DNA from: Nevskia sp.
GTDB lineage: Bacteria > Pseudomonadota > Gammaproteobacteria > Nevskiales > Nevskiaceae
Length of the DNA: 64,000 nucleotides
Direction of reading: 5' to 3'
Assembly: GCA_031291075.1 (NCBI GenBank)
Contig: JARLJS010000038.1
Span: forward strand, 1-64,000
This document shows positions 53,874-61,117 of the stretch, one piece after another (position 1 is the stretch's first letter; the number at the start of each line of letters is the position of its first letter). The position numbers and the translations under genes were made by a program. The notes below the pieces were generated by a model, which was not told the origin of the DNA, searched no databases, and worked only from the letters and a program-made list of their open reading frames with translations.

Positions 53874-55526
53874 ATGAATCCAAGAATCCCGTTCCCGAAG
53901 TCAGCCCTCGCCCTTGCGCTGTTCCTGTCGTTGGCGGCGCAAGCCGCAAACGCGGCGACGCTGAACCTCGAAACCGCCACCATCGCCGATGTCGAGGCCG
54001 CCTACAAGACCGGCAAGGTTACCGCGGTGCAGGTGACCCAGGCATACCTCGACCGTATCGCCGCCTACGACAAGGCCGGCCCGAAGATCAACGCGGTGAT
54101 CACGCTCAACCCCAAAGCCCTGGACGAGGCCAGGGCGCTCGACGCCGAGCGCAAGGCCGGCAAGCTGCGCGGGCCGCTGCACGGCATCCCCATCGTACTG
54201 AAGGACAACTACGACACCCACGACCTGCCCACCACCGCCGGCTCGCAGTTGCTGGAGGGCTCGCTGCCGCCGAAGGACGCCTTCATGGTGAAGAAGCTGC
54301 GCGAAGCCGGCGCCATCGTGCTGGCCAAGGTCAATCTGAGTGAATTCGCCGGTGGCGGCGGCAGCGTCAGCGGCGCCACGGATCCGGAGGTGCTGAAGAA
54401 AGGCGCGGTGCCCAACGGCTCCAGCAGCGCCGGCGGCCAGACCCTCAACCCGCACGACCTCACGCGCGGCCCGTCCGGCTCCAGCGGCGGCACCGGCGCA
54501 TCCATCGCCGCCGTGTTCGCCCAGTTCGGCCTGGGCACCGACACCGGTGGCTCCATCCGCGGCCCCTCCTCCGCCAACGGCCTGGTCGGCCTAAAGCCCA
54601 CCCACGGCCTGGTGAGCCGCAACGGCATCGTGCCGCTGGCGCTGACTTTCGACACCGGCGGTCCCATCGCCCGCAACGTCTACGACGTCGCCGCTTCGCT
54701 CGGGGTGATGACCGGCGTCGACCCGGCGGACGTCGCCACCAGGAAAAGCGAGGGCAAGTTCCAGAAGGACTACACCAGGTACTTGAAGACCGGCTCCCTC
54801 AAGGGCGCACGCATAGGCCTGGCCCGCGACTTCATGGGCCAGGACCCGGAAACCGACCGGGTGGTGGAGGAGTCCGTCGCCACCCTCAAGAAGCTCGGCG
54901 CCATCGTGGTCGACGTCAAGTACCCGGAATACCTGCTGCAGCTCAAGCAGCCGATGCTGAACCTGGTGATGCCATCCGAGTTCAAGGCACAGATCGCCGA
55001 TTATCTGAAAACCACCGCGCCCAAGTACCCCAAGACCCTGGACGACCTCGTCGCCCGCGCCAACGACCCCGCCACCGGCTACCGCAGCCCGGAGAAGGCC
55101 TATGGCTTGAAATACACCGCCTCGGTCGCGCTGGACCTCAACGACCCCCGCTACCTGGCGGCGAAGAACGAGGGCCTGGCCGCGATCAAGGCCGGCATCC
55201 TGGCGCTGTTCGGCAAGTACCAGCTCGATGCTATCGTCTACGCCACCTCACCGCGCCCGGCCACCTTGATCGTGCCCACGAGCCCGCCTGCTCCGACCGC
55301 GGCCACCGCCTCCGCCACCAGCTTCGCCAATGAAACCGGCTTCCCCGACCTCATCGTCCCCGCCGGCGTCACCAAGGACGGTTTGCCGGTGACCATCTCG
55401 TTCTTCGGCAGGGACTTCAGCGAACCGAAGCTGCTGGGCTATGGCTATGACTTCGAGCAAGCGACCCATGCGCGGGTGTTGCCGAAGTACACGCCGGCCT
55501 TGCCGAGCGACATTATGACTTACTGA
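53874..55526 (+). CDS. Sec-exported amidase-signature hydrolase, peptide-amidase-like (550 aa)
   Basis: A 550-aa AS amidase with a Sec signal (ALALALFLSLAAQAANA). The triad is Lys110 (IVLKDNYDT), cis-Ser203 (GSSGGTGA) and Ser227 (TGGSIRGP). It has the same segment order as the genes at 50528 and 61118, and its N-terminal part (TATIADVEAAYKTGKVTAVQ) is very close to that at 61118, so the two copies on either side of the 56-59 kb region are probably a duplicated pair. An insertion SGATDPEVLKKG is shared only with the 61118 copy. Gap to the previous gene is 45 nt; a hairpin follows at 55577. Confidence 0.92.
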   Translation: MNPRIPFPKSALALALFLSLAAQAANAATLNLETATIADVEAAYKTGKVTAVQVTQAYLDRIAAYDKAGPKINAVITLNPKALDEARALDAERKAGKLRGPLHGIPIVLKDNYDTHDLPTTAGSQLLEGSLPPKDAFMVKKLREAGAIVLAKVNLSEFAGGGGSVSGATDPEVLKKGAVPNGSSSAGGQTLNPHDLTRGPSGSSGGTGASIAAVFAQFGLGTDTGGSIRGPSSANGLVGLKPTHGLVSRNGIVPLALTFDTGGPIARNVYDVAASLGVMTGVDPADVATRKSEGKFQKDYTRYLKTGSLKGARIGLARDFMGQDPETDRVVEESVATLKKLGAIVVDVKYPEYLLQLKQPMLNLVMPSEFKAQIADYLKTTAPKYPKTLDDLVARANDPATGYRSPEKAYGLKYTASVALDLNDPRYLAAKNEGLAAIKAGILALFGKYQLDAIVYATSPRPATLIVPTSPPAPTAATASATSFANETGFPDLIVPAGVTKDGLPVTISFFGRDFSEPKLLGYGYDFEQATHARVLPKYTPALPSDIMTY

Positions 55527-55576
55527 TCAATCTACTGATCAGGTAGGTGTTACAGCTTATAGAAGGTTGATCGAGA

Positions 55577-55608
55577 AGTCGGCGGCGCTCGCGATGCCGC
55601 CGCCGACT
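55577..55608. terminator. 11-bp perfect hairpin between convergent genes
   Basis: AGTCGGCGGCG (55577-55587) pairs with CGCCGCCGACT (55598-55608) around a 10-nt loop. No strong T tract follows on either strand. It lies between the amidase ending at 55526 (+) and the PEP-CTERM gene ending at 55659 (-) and may terminate both. Confidence 0.45.
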
Positions 55609-55658
55609 CCTCGTGGATCAGCCGAACAACACCAAGGACCAAGCCAGCGTCATTCAAT

Positions 55659-56486
55659 TCAGGCCGCTTTCTTGCGTCGACCGACGCCCATCAGCCCCAG
55701 CAGGCCGCTGCCAAGCAGCCAGCCGGCGGCGGGAAGAGGAACCGAAGAAACCTGGGTGCCGGAGACTTCAACGTTCTGATAGCGCCAGTTGCCGGAGCTG
55801 TTGTTGTAGGCGGTGCCGTTATAGGCAACGTCATCCGCGCCAGTCGCGGCATTGACGATGCGGATGCCGAACAGCGGATCGTTGTTCGCTGCGGTAACAC
55901 CGCTCAGGTCAGCCGTGATGTTGTTATAAAAATTCTGGCCGCCGGTCTGAAAGAAGTAAGTGCCCGACACCGTGTTTGCGCTGCTGCTGTTGGTCAGGAT
56001 ATACGCCTGGTTGGCCGTGTAGCTCAGCGTGGACGCGTTGACCCAGTCGCTGCCGTCCGTGGTGTACTCGAGCTGCATCTTGGCCGGGGCCTGCGTCGTG
56101 AAATAAAGATCGAACGAGACGCTGATGTTCTGGTAGCCGGCCGTGCTGACATCGAATTCCGCGCCTTGGGTGCCGATCGGAGCCTGCGACGACCAGCCAT
56201 TCCCCGGGCTTTGTCCGCGAACACGCCAGGCGTTCGGGCCGGCGGAACCGGTGGACGAGCCGCCCGTGGCGACGATGTCGTCCGTGTTGACGCTGGTGGT
56301 ACTGTTGTAGCTGTTGGTCATACCCAAAGCGGTAGCCGTACCGGAACCGGTTGACGGCGCCGGGCTGTTGTTATTCCCGACCGCCAGACCACTCTGGTTC
56401 ATGGACCAGTCCGTAATCACGGAACTGGCCTGAGCCGCCGACACCGACGCGAACAACAGTGCCCCTGTCACAACGACCTTCTTCAT
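55659..56486 (-). CDS. PEP-CTERM (VPLPA-type) surface protein
   Basis: A 275-aa exported protein with a Sec signal (VVVTGALLFASVSAAQA) and a C-terminal sorting signal: VPLPAAGWLLGSGLLGLMG followed by GRRKKAA. This VPLPA variant is a substrate signal for an exosortase (EpsH-like), which is not in the window. The mature part is Asn/Thr/Ser/Gly-rich with a predicted beta-sandwich (ISVSFDLYFTTQ, MQLEYTTDGSDWV), possibly carbohydrate-binding-like; no enzyme motif is seen. ATG 56486 follows GGGAGC. The composition is less GC-rich at third positions than the amidase genes, typical of Asn/Thr-rich surface proteins. Confidence 0.78.
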   Translation of the reverse strand: MKKVVVTGALLFASVSAAQASSVITDWSMNQSGLAVGNNNSPAPSTGSGTATALGMTNSYNSTTSVNTDDIVATGGSSTGSAGPNAWRVRGQSPGNGWSSQAPIGTQGAEFDVSTAGYQNISVSFDLYFTTQAPAKMQLEYTTDGSDWVNASTLSYTANQAYILTNSSSANTVSGTYFFQTGGQNFYNNITADLSGVTAANNDPLFGIRIVNAATGADDVAYNGTAYNNSSGNWRYQNVEVSGTQVSSVPLPAAGWLLGSGLLGLMGVGRRKKAA

Positions 56487-56852
56487 TTTTGCTCCCTGAT
56501 TACAAAGTAATGACACACTGCAAGACTCGCATGGCCCCCTTGAAGGAACATGCTGTTATCCAGCCCATCCAGGGGCACGTCAGTGCATCCTGCTGTTGTT
56601 ACTGCCGCTGATCTTTCTGGCCTGGCTTTCTACGGGCGAGCCAGTTATGCAGTGTCATCTTAAGCTGGCGTAATGACAGTTTTATTTTATTAGCGTTACA
56701 CTCCGCGCCCCCTTCGATCCGAACATTGGCGCGTCAGGGCTTTCTCAAGCCGAACGAACCAAGCTCGTTCAGCCGCGATTCACCCGCTGGCGCCTAATCT
56801 GGCTTCCGTAGGCAAACACCTTTTGCCGACATTGAAACCGGAGGTTCGTGTC
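56487..56852. other. non-coding divergent region with an AT-rich tract and small dyads
   Basis: No gene is supported here. The stretch has an AT-rich run near 56677-56700 (TTTTATTTTATTAG) and a 6-bp dyad CTGGCT (56622-56627) / AGCCAG (56639-56644). It probably holds promoters for the two divergent genes, but no clear consensus was found, and no copy of the GGTNGGG/CGTCT element. Confidence 0.5.
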
Positions 56853-57155
56853 ATGAAATCCACTGTGCTGAAAATCGTTGCCGGTGTGGGCCTGCTGGCC
56901 TTGATTCCGACTGCGGCGATGGCGCATTCGGACATCTCCATCGGCCTCAACCTGGGCGGCGGATACGTTCCCGCTCCGGTCTACGCGGCTCCGGCGCCGG
57001 CGTATTACGGCCCCGCCCCGACCGTGGTCTACGGCTATGGCGACGACTGGCGCCGCCGCGAGTGGGAGGAGCAGCGCTGGCGCCATCACGAATGGGAGGA
57101 GCATCGCTGGCACGAGGACCACGGCTGGCATGGCCGTGACGACTACCGCCACTGA
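56853..57155 (+). CDS. small exported protein rich in Pro/Ala then Arg/Trp/Glu/His
   Basis: A 100-aa protein with a Sec signal (IVAGVGLLALIPTAAMA, cleavage after AMA). The mature half opens with a Pro/Ala/Tyr stretch (APVYAAPAPAYYGPAPT) and ends with a strongly charged repeat-like segment (WRRREWEEQRWRHHEWEEHRW) rich in Trp, Arg, Glu and His. Similar small periplasmic proteins are common in beta- and gammaproteobacteria without known function; the His-rich tail might bind metal. GGAGG at 56840-56844 sits 8 nt before the ATG at 56853. A clear terminator follows at 57175. Confidence 0.75.
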   Translation: MKSTVLKIVAGVGLLALIPTAAMAHSDISIGLNLGGGYVPAPVYAAPAPAYYGPAPTVVYGYGDDWRRREWEEQRWRHHEWEEHRWHEDHGWHGRDDYRH

Positions 57156-57174
57156 ACGGTAGTTAACCGACGCG

Positions 57175-57206
57175 AGAGAAGCCCGCCTTGCGCGGGCTTC
57201 TTTTTT
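57175..57206 (+). terminator. intrinsic terminator
   Basis: GAAGCCCGC (57178-57186) pairs with GCGGGCTTC (57192-57200) around a 5-nt loop and is followed by six T (57201-57206). Placed 20 nt after the stop at 57155; it also sits 27 nt past the end of the convergent collagen-like gene and may serve both. Confidence 0.9.
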
Positions 57207-57232
57207 CCAATGCCTGTGATTGCGCTTGCCCG

Positions 57233-58168
57233 TTAGTTCCTGCTCGGGAAAATGCCACTCACGCAAATCGAATACTGAAGCCCCTGCGGCGCGAACGACC
57301 GGAGGTCGGGCACGCCGAAGGTGCTTATTCCGTCGCCGCCGAAATTCGTGCCGAGGACGGAGAAGAGGGCCGTGTTCGAACTGATCGGAAGCAGCCTCCC
57401 ATCCGCCGGAATGGCATTGCCGCCGTTGCCATAGGAGTTCACCGAAAGGATGATGTCGCCGAGCATGCAGGTGACGGCGTACTTGAAGTCTTCGCTGGCG
57501 TAGCCATTGGTGCCGAGTTGCTGTGACAGGGATGTCAGGTTCGCCGGGACCGAGCCGGTGCCGGCCGGACCCGTCGCTCCGGTTGCTCCGGTCGGCCCGA
57601 TGGCGCCGGTCGGGCCGATGGCGCCGGTAGCACCTGTCGGACCCGGGGCCCCCGTCGCTCCGGTCGCGCCCGGCAGTCCTATCCCCATGGGTCCGGTGGG
57701 ACCGATTGCGCCCACGGCACCGGTTGCTCCAGTCGCACCGGTCGCACCCGTTCCGCTGGGACCGGTGGCCCCCGTGGCTCCGGTTGCCCCGGTCGCACCG
57801 GTTCCGACATATACGGCGAAGAATGCCTGATCGGTCGCCGGCCCAAAACTCAGGCCCGGCGCACTCTGCGCCCTGTCCGGCGACACGTACAGCTCGTAGC
57901 CGACACCGAAGGCGAGCTGCAGGGAATTGGGAATCTTCGCCTGGATGTGGGTGCTGCTGGAGGCGGCGGTGCTGATGGTCAGCGTGACGCCCTCCAGTTC
58001 GACGTAGGTGGTCTGGTGGGGACGGATCAGGTCGACACCGTCGATGTAGATCGCATGGCCGACTTCGTCGACGGTGACGCTGGTGATCTGCGTGATCGCC
58101 AGCGCGGGGCTGGAATACCAGGCGGCGGCGAGCGCGGCAGCGGCGCCCAGTCTACGTTTGAATTGCAT
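57233..58168 (-). CDS. exported collagen-like protein with C-terminal phage-tail-collar domain
   Basis: A 311-aa protein in three parts. It has a Sec signal ([19 protein letters not shown]) and an N-terminal beta domain ([20 protein letters not shown] to about residue 120). A Gly-X-Y collagen tract of about 85 residues follows, mainly Gly-Ala-Thr and Gly-Pro-Thr triplets. The C-terminal part is a tail-collar/microcystin-dependent-protein-like domain ([45 protein letters not shown]). Tail-collar domains occur in phage fibres, but this protein is exported by its own signal and no other phage gene is nearby, so a trimeric surface or secreted fibre is more likely. The Shine-Dalgarno AGGGGGA precedes the ATG. 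Confidence 0.82.
   Translation of the reverse strand: MQFKRRLGAAAALAAAWYSSPALAITQITSVTVDEVGHAIYIDGVDLIRPHQTTYVELEGVTLTISTAASSSTHIQAKIPNSLQLAFGVGYELYVSPDRAQSAPGLSFGPATDQAFFAVYVGTGATGATGATGATGPSGTGATGATGATGAVGAIGPTGPMGIGLPGATGATGAPGPTGATGAIGPTGAIGPTGATGATGPAGTGSVPANLTSLSQQLGTNGYASEDFKYAVTCMLGDIILSVNSYGNGGNAIPADGRLLPISSNTALFSVLGTNFGGDGISTFGVPDLRSFAPQGLQYSICVSGIFPSRN
57545..57810 (-). repeat. collagen-type triplet repeats inside the gene
   Basis: The DNA encodes consecutive Gly-X-Y triplets with GGCGCGACC-like 9-base units repeated many times, mostly Gly-Ala-Thr, Gly-Pro-Thr and Gly-Ala-Pro. Such repeats are prone to length change by slippage, so strains may differ in stalk length. Confidence 0.8.
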
Positions 58169-58298
58169 GACATCCCCCTGAGCCCGTGCGGACGGGCGAG
58201 AAAAAATCCGATGCCGCTTTTTTTGGTGTTATACGCGCGTGCTCGCAGGCTGCGCTACACCCGTATCAGGGGGTGTCGCCATCATGAAGGCCTGGTTC

Positions 58299-58364
58299 GT
58301 TGGGGTGAGCTTGCGAACCCCAAGCGATGCCGAGTAACGTTGGGGTTCGCAAGCTCAGCCCAAC
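58299..58364. repeat. long palindromic repeat, copy 1
   Basis: Left arm GTTGGGGTGAGCTTGCGAAC... (58299-58323) and right arm (58340-58364) are 25-bp reverse complements with one mismatch, with a 16-nt centre (GCGATGCCGAGTAACG). It is a REP-like or MITE-like unit. A second copy with the same arms and centre is at 58776. Confidence 0.8.
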
Positions 58365-58404
58365 CTTACTGCGCCGCGCCAGCCCAGGCCGGTGACAACC
58401 TTGC

Positions 58405-58770
58405 ATGATGAACAAACCACATTTGACCACCCTGGAGGCGGACGGCTGGCAGATTGACGACGCAGAAGTCGCCCACGCCGAGCATCCGGATACGTACTGG
58501 ATCCCGTCGCTCGAAGCCCGCCAATCCTTGCAGACCGGTTCATGCGCCAAGATTCGCTTCTACATCCGGGTCGAGGATGAGCACGGCACAGTAGAAGACT
58601 GTGGCGAAAGAATGTGGGTTGAGGTACTTGGCAAGCTGGGCAAATGGTATCGCGGACAGCTATCGAATCAACCGGCCTCCACGTTGGATATGAGGCCAGG
58701 CCTGGAAGTGTGGTTTCAGGCACGCCACGTTATAGACATCGAGAAACGACAAGAAAGCTTGGAGAGATAG
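58405..58770 (+). CDS. small cytoplasmic protein, DUF2314-like
   Basis: A 121-aa protein with no signal or membrane segment. The C-terminal half (ERMWVEVLGKLGKWYRGQLSNQ, then LRPGLEVWF-like RPGLEVWFQARHVIDI) resembles the DUF2314/DUF2185 fold, some members of which are immunity proteins; this is a weak pattern match. A Met at 58408 is an alternative start; no strong Shine-Dalgarno is seen. It is flanked on both sides by copies of the long palindromic repeat, and its codon use is less GC-biased than the surrounding genes, which suggests separate acquisition with the repeats. Confidence 0.6.
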   Translation: MMNKPHLTTLEADGWQIDDAEVAHAEHPDTYWIPSLEARQSLQTGSCAKIRFYIRVEDEHGTVEDCGERMWVEVLGKLGKWYRGQLSNQPASTLDMRPGLEVWFQARHVIDIEKRQESLER

Positions 58771-58775
58771 CATTC

Positions 58776-58845
58776 GTTGGGGTGAGCTTGCGAACCCCAA
58801 CAGGCGATGCCGAGTCAACGTTGAGGTTCGCAAGCTCACCCCAAC
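58776..58845. repeat. long palindromic repeat, copy 2
   Basis: Arms 58776-58800 and 58821-58845 are 25-bp reverse complements with one mismatch around a 20-nt centre (CAGGCGATGCCGAGTCAACG). It differs from copy 1 mainly by the CAG and C insertions in the centre. It lies immediately after the stop of the reverse-strand amidase (58854) and could act as a transcript 3' structure. Confidence 0.8.
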
Positions 58846-58853
58846 ATAGCTTA

Positions 58854-60527
58854 CTAGCGCGCGCCGACCAGCGGATACCCGATCGTCTCGCCGGCGAGCG
58901 CCGGCAACAATGGCGACGGCTTCCGCATCTTCGTCGCCTGCTCATAGGCATAGGCGTACCCGATCAACCGTCCTTCCTCGTACGGCCTGCCCATGAAGGA
59001 GATGTCCATCGGCAGCCCCTGCGAGCCGAATCCCATCGGCACCACGATGCCGGGGAAGCCGATCGAATCATAGCCGGCGAAGATGGAAGGCTGCGGCCGG
59101 TCGGACTTGACGAAGGTCGGATCGTCGACCTTGTTCACCGGGTTGCTGATCGGTGCGGCGAAGTTGCTCTGGTAGGGGAACACCAGGGCATCGACCTTGT
59201 AGATATCGAACAGCGCCAGCTTGAGCCGGGTGCCCTCGGGCAGGGTCTTGGCGATCAGCTTTTTGTAGTCGGGATCGTCGGTGGAGGTAGTCAGCGAGTT
59301 CTTGAGCAGCTTGAGCACGCTGTCCTCCACAGGCAGCGGCGACTTGTTGACCTGGTTCTCGTAGATGTCGACAAACTGCGCCACCGTCTTGGGCGTGTCC
59401 GGCCCGAACTCGCGCAGGTAGGTTTCCCAGTCCGCCTTGAAGCGGTAGTCGGCAATCTTGCGGATGTTCTGGCCACCCTTGGCGAGATAGGCGTCGACGA
59501 AGGCGGGATCGAGGTGGATCTCCACCGTCTCGGCGCCGAGCGCCTTCATTTTGGCGATGGCGGCTTCGGCCAGCGCGTCGATCTCCGGGTCGCCGCCGAA
59601 GAAGTCACGCACCACGCCGAGCCGCACGCCCTTGAGCGCGCCGGCGTCGAGGAAGCGGGTGTAGTCGATGTGCTTCGACCCGGCCTTGGCGCCGGACTTC
59701 TTCAGCTCCTCCCGCCACACCTTGAGGCCGCGCGGGTCGGCCGGATCCGGGCCGGCGATGACCGACAGCAGCGCCGCCATGTCGGTCACCGTGCGCGCCA
59801 TCGGCCCGGCGGTGTCGAAGTTGAGGTTCTTGGGTGCGATGCCGGCGCGGCTGATCAGGCCGGTGGTGGGACGCAGGCCGACCACGCCATTGAAGGCGGA
59901 CGGGCCGCGCACCGAGGTGCTGGTGTCGGTACCGACCGCCAGCACGGCGAAGTTGGCGGCCAGGGCGGCGGCGGGACCGGCGCTGGAGCCGCCGGTCTGG
60001 CGCTTGAAGTTGTACGGGTTCACCACCTGGCCGTCGATGGTGTTGTAGCTGCCTCCGGCGAACTCGCCCATCGAGGCCTTGCCCAGGATCACCGCACCGG
60101 CGTCGCGGAGCGCCCTGGCGATGGTGGCGTCCTTGGGCGGCACCGCGTTCCTCAGGATCACCGAGCCGTTGCTGGTCGGCAAGTCGTAGGTGTCGACGTT
60201 GTCCTTCAGCAGCACTGGGATGCCGTGCAGGGCGCCGCGCACCCTGCCGGCCTTGCGTTCCGCATCGAGCGCGGCGGCCGTCTCCAGCGCCTTGGGATTG
60301 AGAGTGGTGATGCTGTTGAGCCTGGGCCCGCCGTCCTCGTAGGCGGCGATGCGGTCCAGGTACAGTTGCACCAGTTGCTTCGAGGTCAGCGCATGGGCGT
60401 CGAAGGCGGCCTTGATATCGGCGATGGTCGCCTCCTCCAGCCTGAACTGCGCCGGCGCCGGGTCGGCGGCGGCGGTAAGCGCGGCGAACAGCAGGGCGGC
60501 GGCCAGCGACCGCGTGGTTCTGAACAT
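58854..60527 (-). CDS. Sec-exported amidase-signature hydrolase with STS active-site motif (557 aa)
   Basis: A 557-aa AS amidase with a Sec signal (SLAAALLFAALTAAADPAPA). The triad is Lys108 (VLLKDNVDT), cis-Ser181 (GSSAGPAA) and Ser205 in DTSTSVRGP, where the usual GGS becomes STS. The fold segments (EEATIADIKAAFDAH, GLRPTTGLISRAGIAP) place it near the peptide-amidase-like group but on its own branch. ATG 60527 lies 20 nt after the stop of a small membrane protein gene, which appears to be first in the operon; the promoter-like element is upstream of that gene at 60981. A palindromic repeat lies directly after the stop. Confidence 0.92.
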   Translation of the reverse strand: MFRTTRSLAAALLFAALTAAADPAPAQFRLEEATIADIKAAFDAHALTSKQLVQLYLDRIAAYEDGGPRLNSITTLNPKALETAAALDAERKAGRVRGALHGIPVLLKDNVDTYDLPTSNGSVILRNAVPPKDATIARALRDAGAVILGKASMGEFAGGSYNTIDGQVVNPYNFKRQTGGSSAGPAAALAANFAVLAVGTDTSTSVRGPSAFNGVVGLRPTTGLISRAGIAPKNLNFDTAGPMARTVTDMAALLSVIAGPDPADPRGLKVWREELKKSGAKAGSKHIDYTRFLDAGALKGVRLGVVRDFFGGDPEIDALAEAAIAKMKALGAETVEIHLDPAFVDAYLAKGGQNIRKIADYRFKADWETYLREFGPDTPKTVAQFVDIYENQVNKSPLPVEDSVLKLLKNSLTTSTDDPDYKKLIAKTLPEGTRLKLALFDIYKVDALVFPYQSNFAAPISNPVNKVDDPTFVKSDRPQPSIFAGYDSIGFPGIVVPMGFGSQGLPMDISFMGRPYEEGRLIGYAYAYEQATKMRKPSPLLPALAGETIGYPLVGAR

Positions 60528-60547
60528 GGCGGCAGGGATCGTGAGGA

Positions 60548-60940
60548 CTAGGTACGCAGCCGGTCGGATGCGGGCAGGCCGCGTGGCAGGACCACCAGCG
60601 CCAGGTGCGGGCGCTGCTTCAAGTCGGAGTGGCCATAGGCGGCGCAATCCTTGGCATTCGCCGCTCCCGGCTCGGCGCGGCTGCTTTCGTGCCGGGCACG
60701 GTGCAGGCAGGAGGACTTGAGCGGCGGCGCCAGCAGACTAAGCGCCGGCGGTTGCTGTGCCGCGCGCATGTGCGCGGTGAGGCCGGCCAGCAGTCCCGCC
60801 ACGATGGTGGCCTGCACGGTGCCAGCGCCGATGAGCCAACCCAGCAGGCGCGGGTCGAGCCAGCGCAGGCGCCCGGCCGGCGTGCGCCGGCGCGGCTGCG
60901 GCTGCTCCGCATTGATGGGCGATTCCGCATCGAGCTGCAT
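60548..60940 (-). CDS. small single-span membrane protein, unknown, leading an amidase operon
   Basis: A 130-aa protein not recognised. It has a polar Pro/Arg-rich N-terminus (about 35 residues), one membrane helix (LLGWLIGAGTVQATIVAGLLAGL) and a C-terminal part with two cysteines (SCLHRARHESS and KDCAAYGH). The likely topology is N-in with the C-terminal part in the periplasm. Gene status is supported by a well-placed GGGGAGG Shine-Dalgarno before the ATG at 60940, by the 20-nt gap to the amidase at 60527, and by the promoter-like element 40 nt upstream. It might anchor or regulate the amidase. The cytoplasm-plus-one-helix layout also fits a signalling or anti-sigma-like protein, but no motif shows it. 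Confidence 0.5.
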   Translation of the reverse strand: MQLDAESPINAEQPQPRRRTPAGRLRWLDPRLLGWLIGAGTVQATIVAGLLAGLTAHMRAAQQPPALSLLAPPLKSSCLHRARHESSRAEPGAANAKDCAAYGHSDLKQRPHLALVVLPRGLPASDRLRT

Positions 60941-60980
60941 GGCGAGCCTCCCCTACCGATCCGATGCCTCCTGACGGGAT

Positions 60981-61008
60981 AGACGGGCGGCGGCGGCGCC
61001 ACCCGACC
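60981..61008 (-). promoter_or_regulatory. GGTCGGG-N16-CGTCT element (reverse strand)
   Basis: On the reverse strand GGTCGGG (61008-61002), 16 nt, CGTCT (60985-60981) followed by AT, 40 nt before the ATG at 60940. The boxes and the following two bases match the reverse copy at 50324. Confidence 0.6.
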
Positions 61009-61026
61009 CGGCAGCCGCACGCCGCA

Positions 61027-61055
61027 GGTAGGGTCAGGCCGCCGGCCGGGCGTCT
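61027..61055 (+). promoter_or_regulatory. GGTAGGG-N17-CGTCT element
   Basis: GGTAGGG (61027-61033), 17 nt, CGTCT (61051-61055), 62 nt before the ATG at 61118. Forward half of a back-to-back pair with the reverse copy at 60981. Confidence 0.6.
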
Positions 61056-61117
61056 GTGCTGCAGGGGCGGTCCGACCCGGAAGGTCCGGCCCCGTCAATC
61101 CTCCAAATGAGTCCGCA

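Noticed and set aside
57545-57810. CRISPR or tandem non-coding repeat
   Set aside because: The periodicity is 9 bases and in frame with Gly-X-Y triplets; no spacer-repeat structure exists.
57233-58168. Prophage remnant
   Set aside because: Only one tail-collar domain is present, in a protein with its own Sec signal and no capsid, integrase, lysis or att sites nearby.
58299-58845. Insertion sequence with a transposase
   Set aside because: The ORF between the palindromes has no transposase motif and is too short; the repeats are internally palindromic rather than a simple terminal inverted pair.
60605-60982. A + strand gene overlapping the small membrane protein
   Set aside because: Its translation is Arg/Ala/Gly-rich without features and has no Shine-Dalgarno; the reverse-strand frame has a membrane helix, a good ribosome-binding site and operon context.
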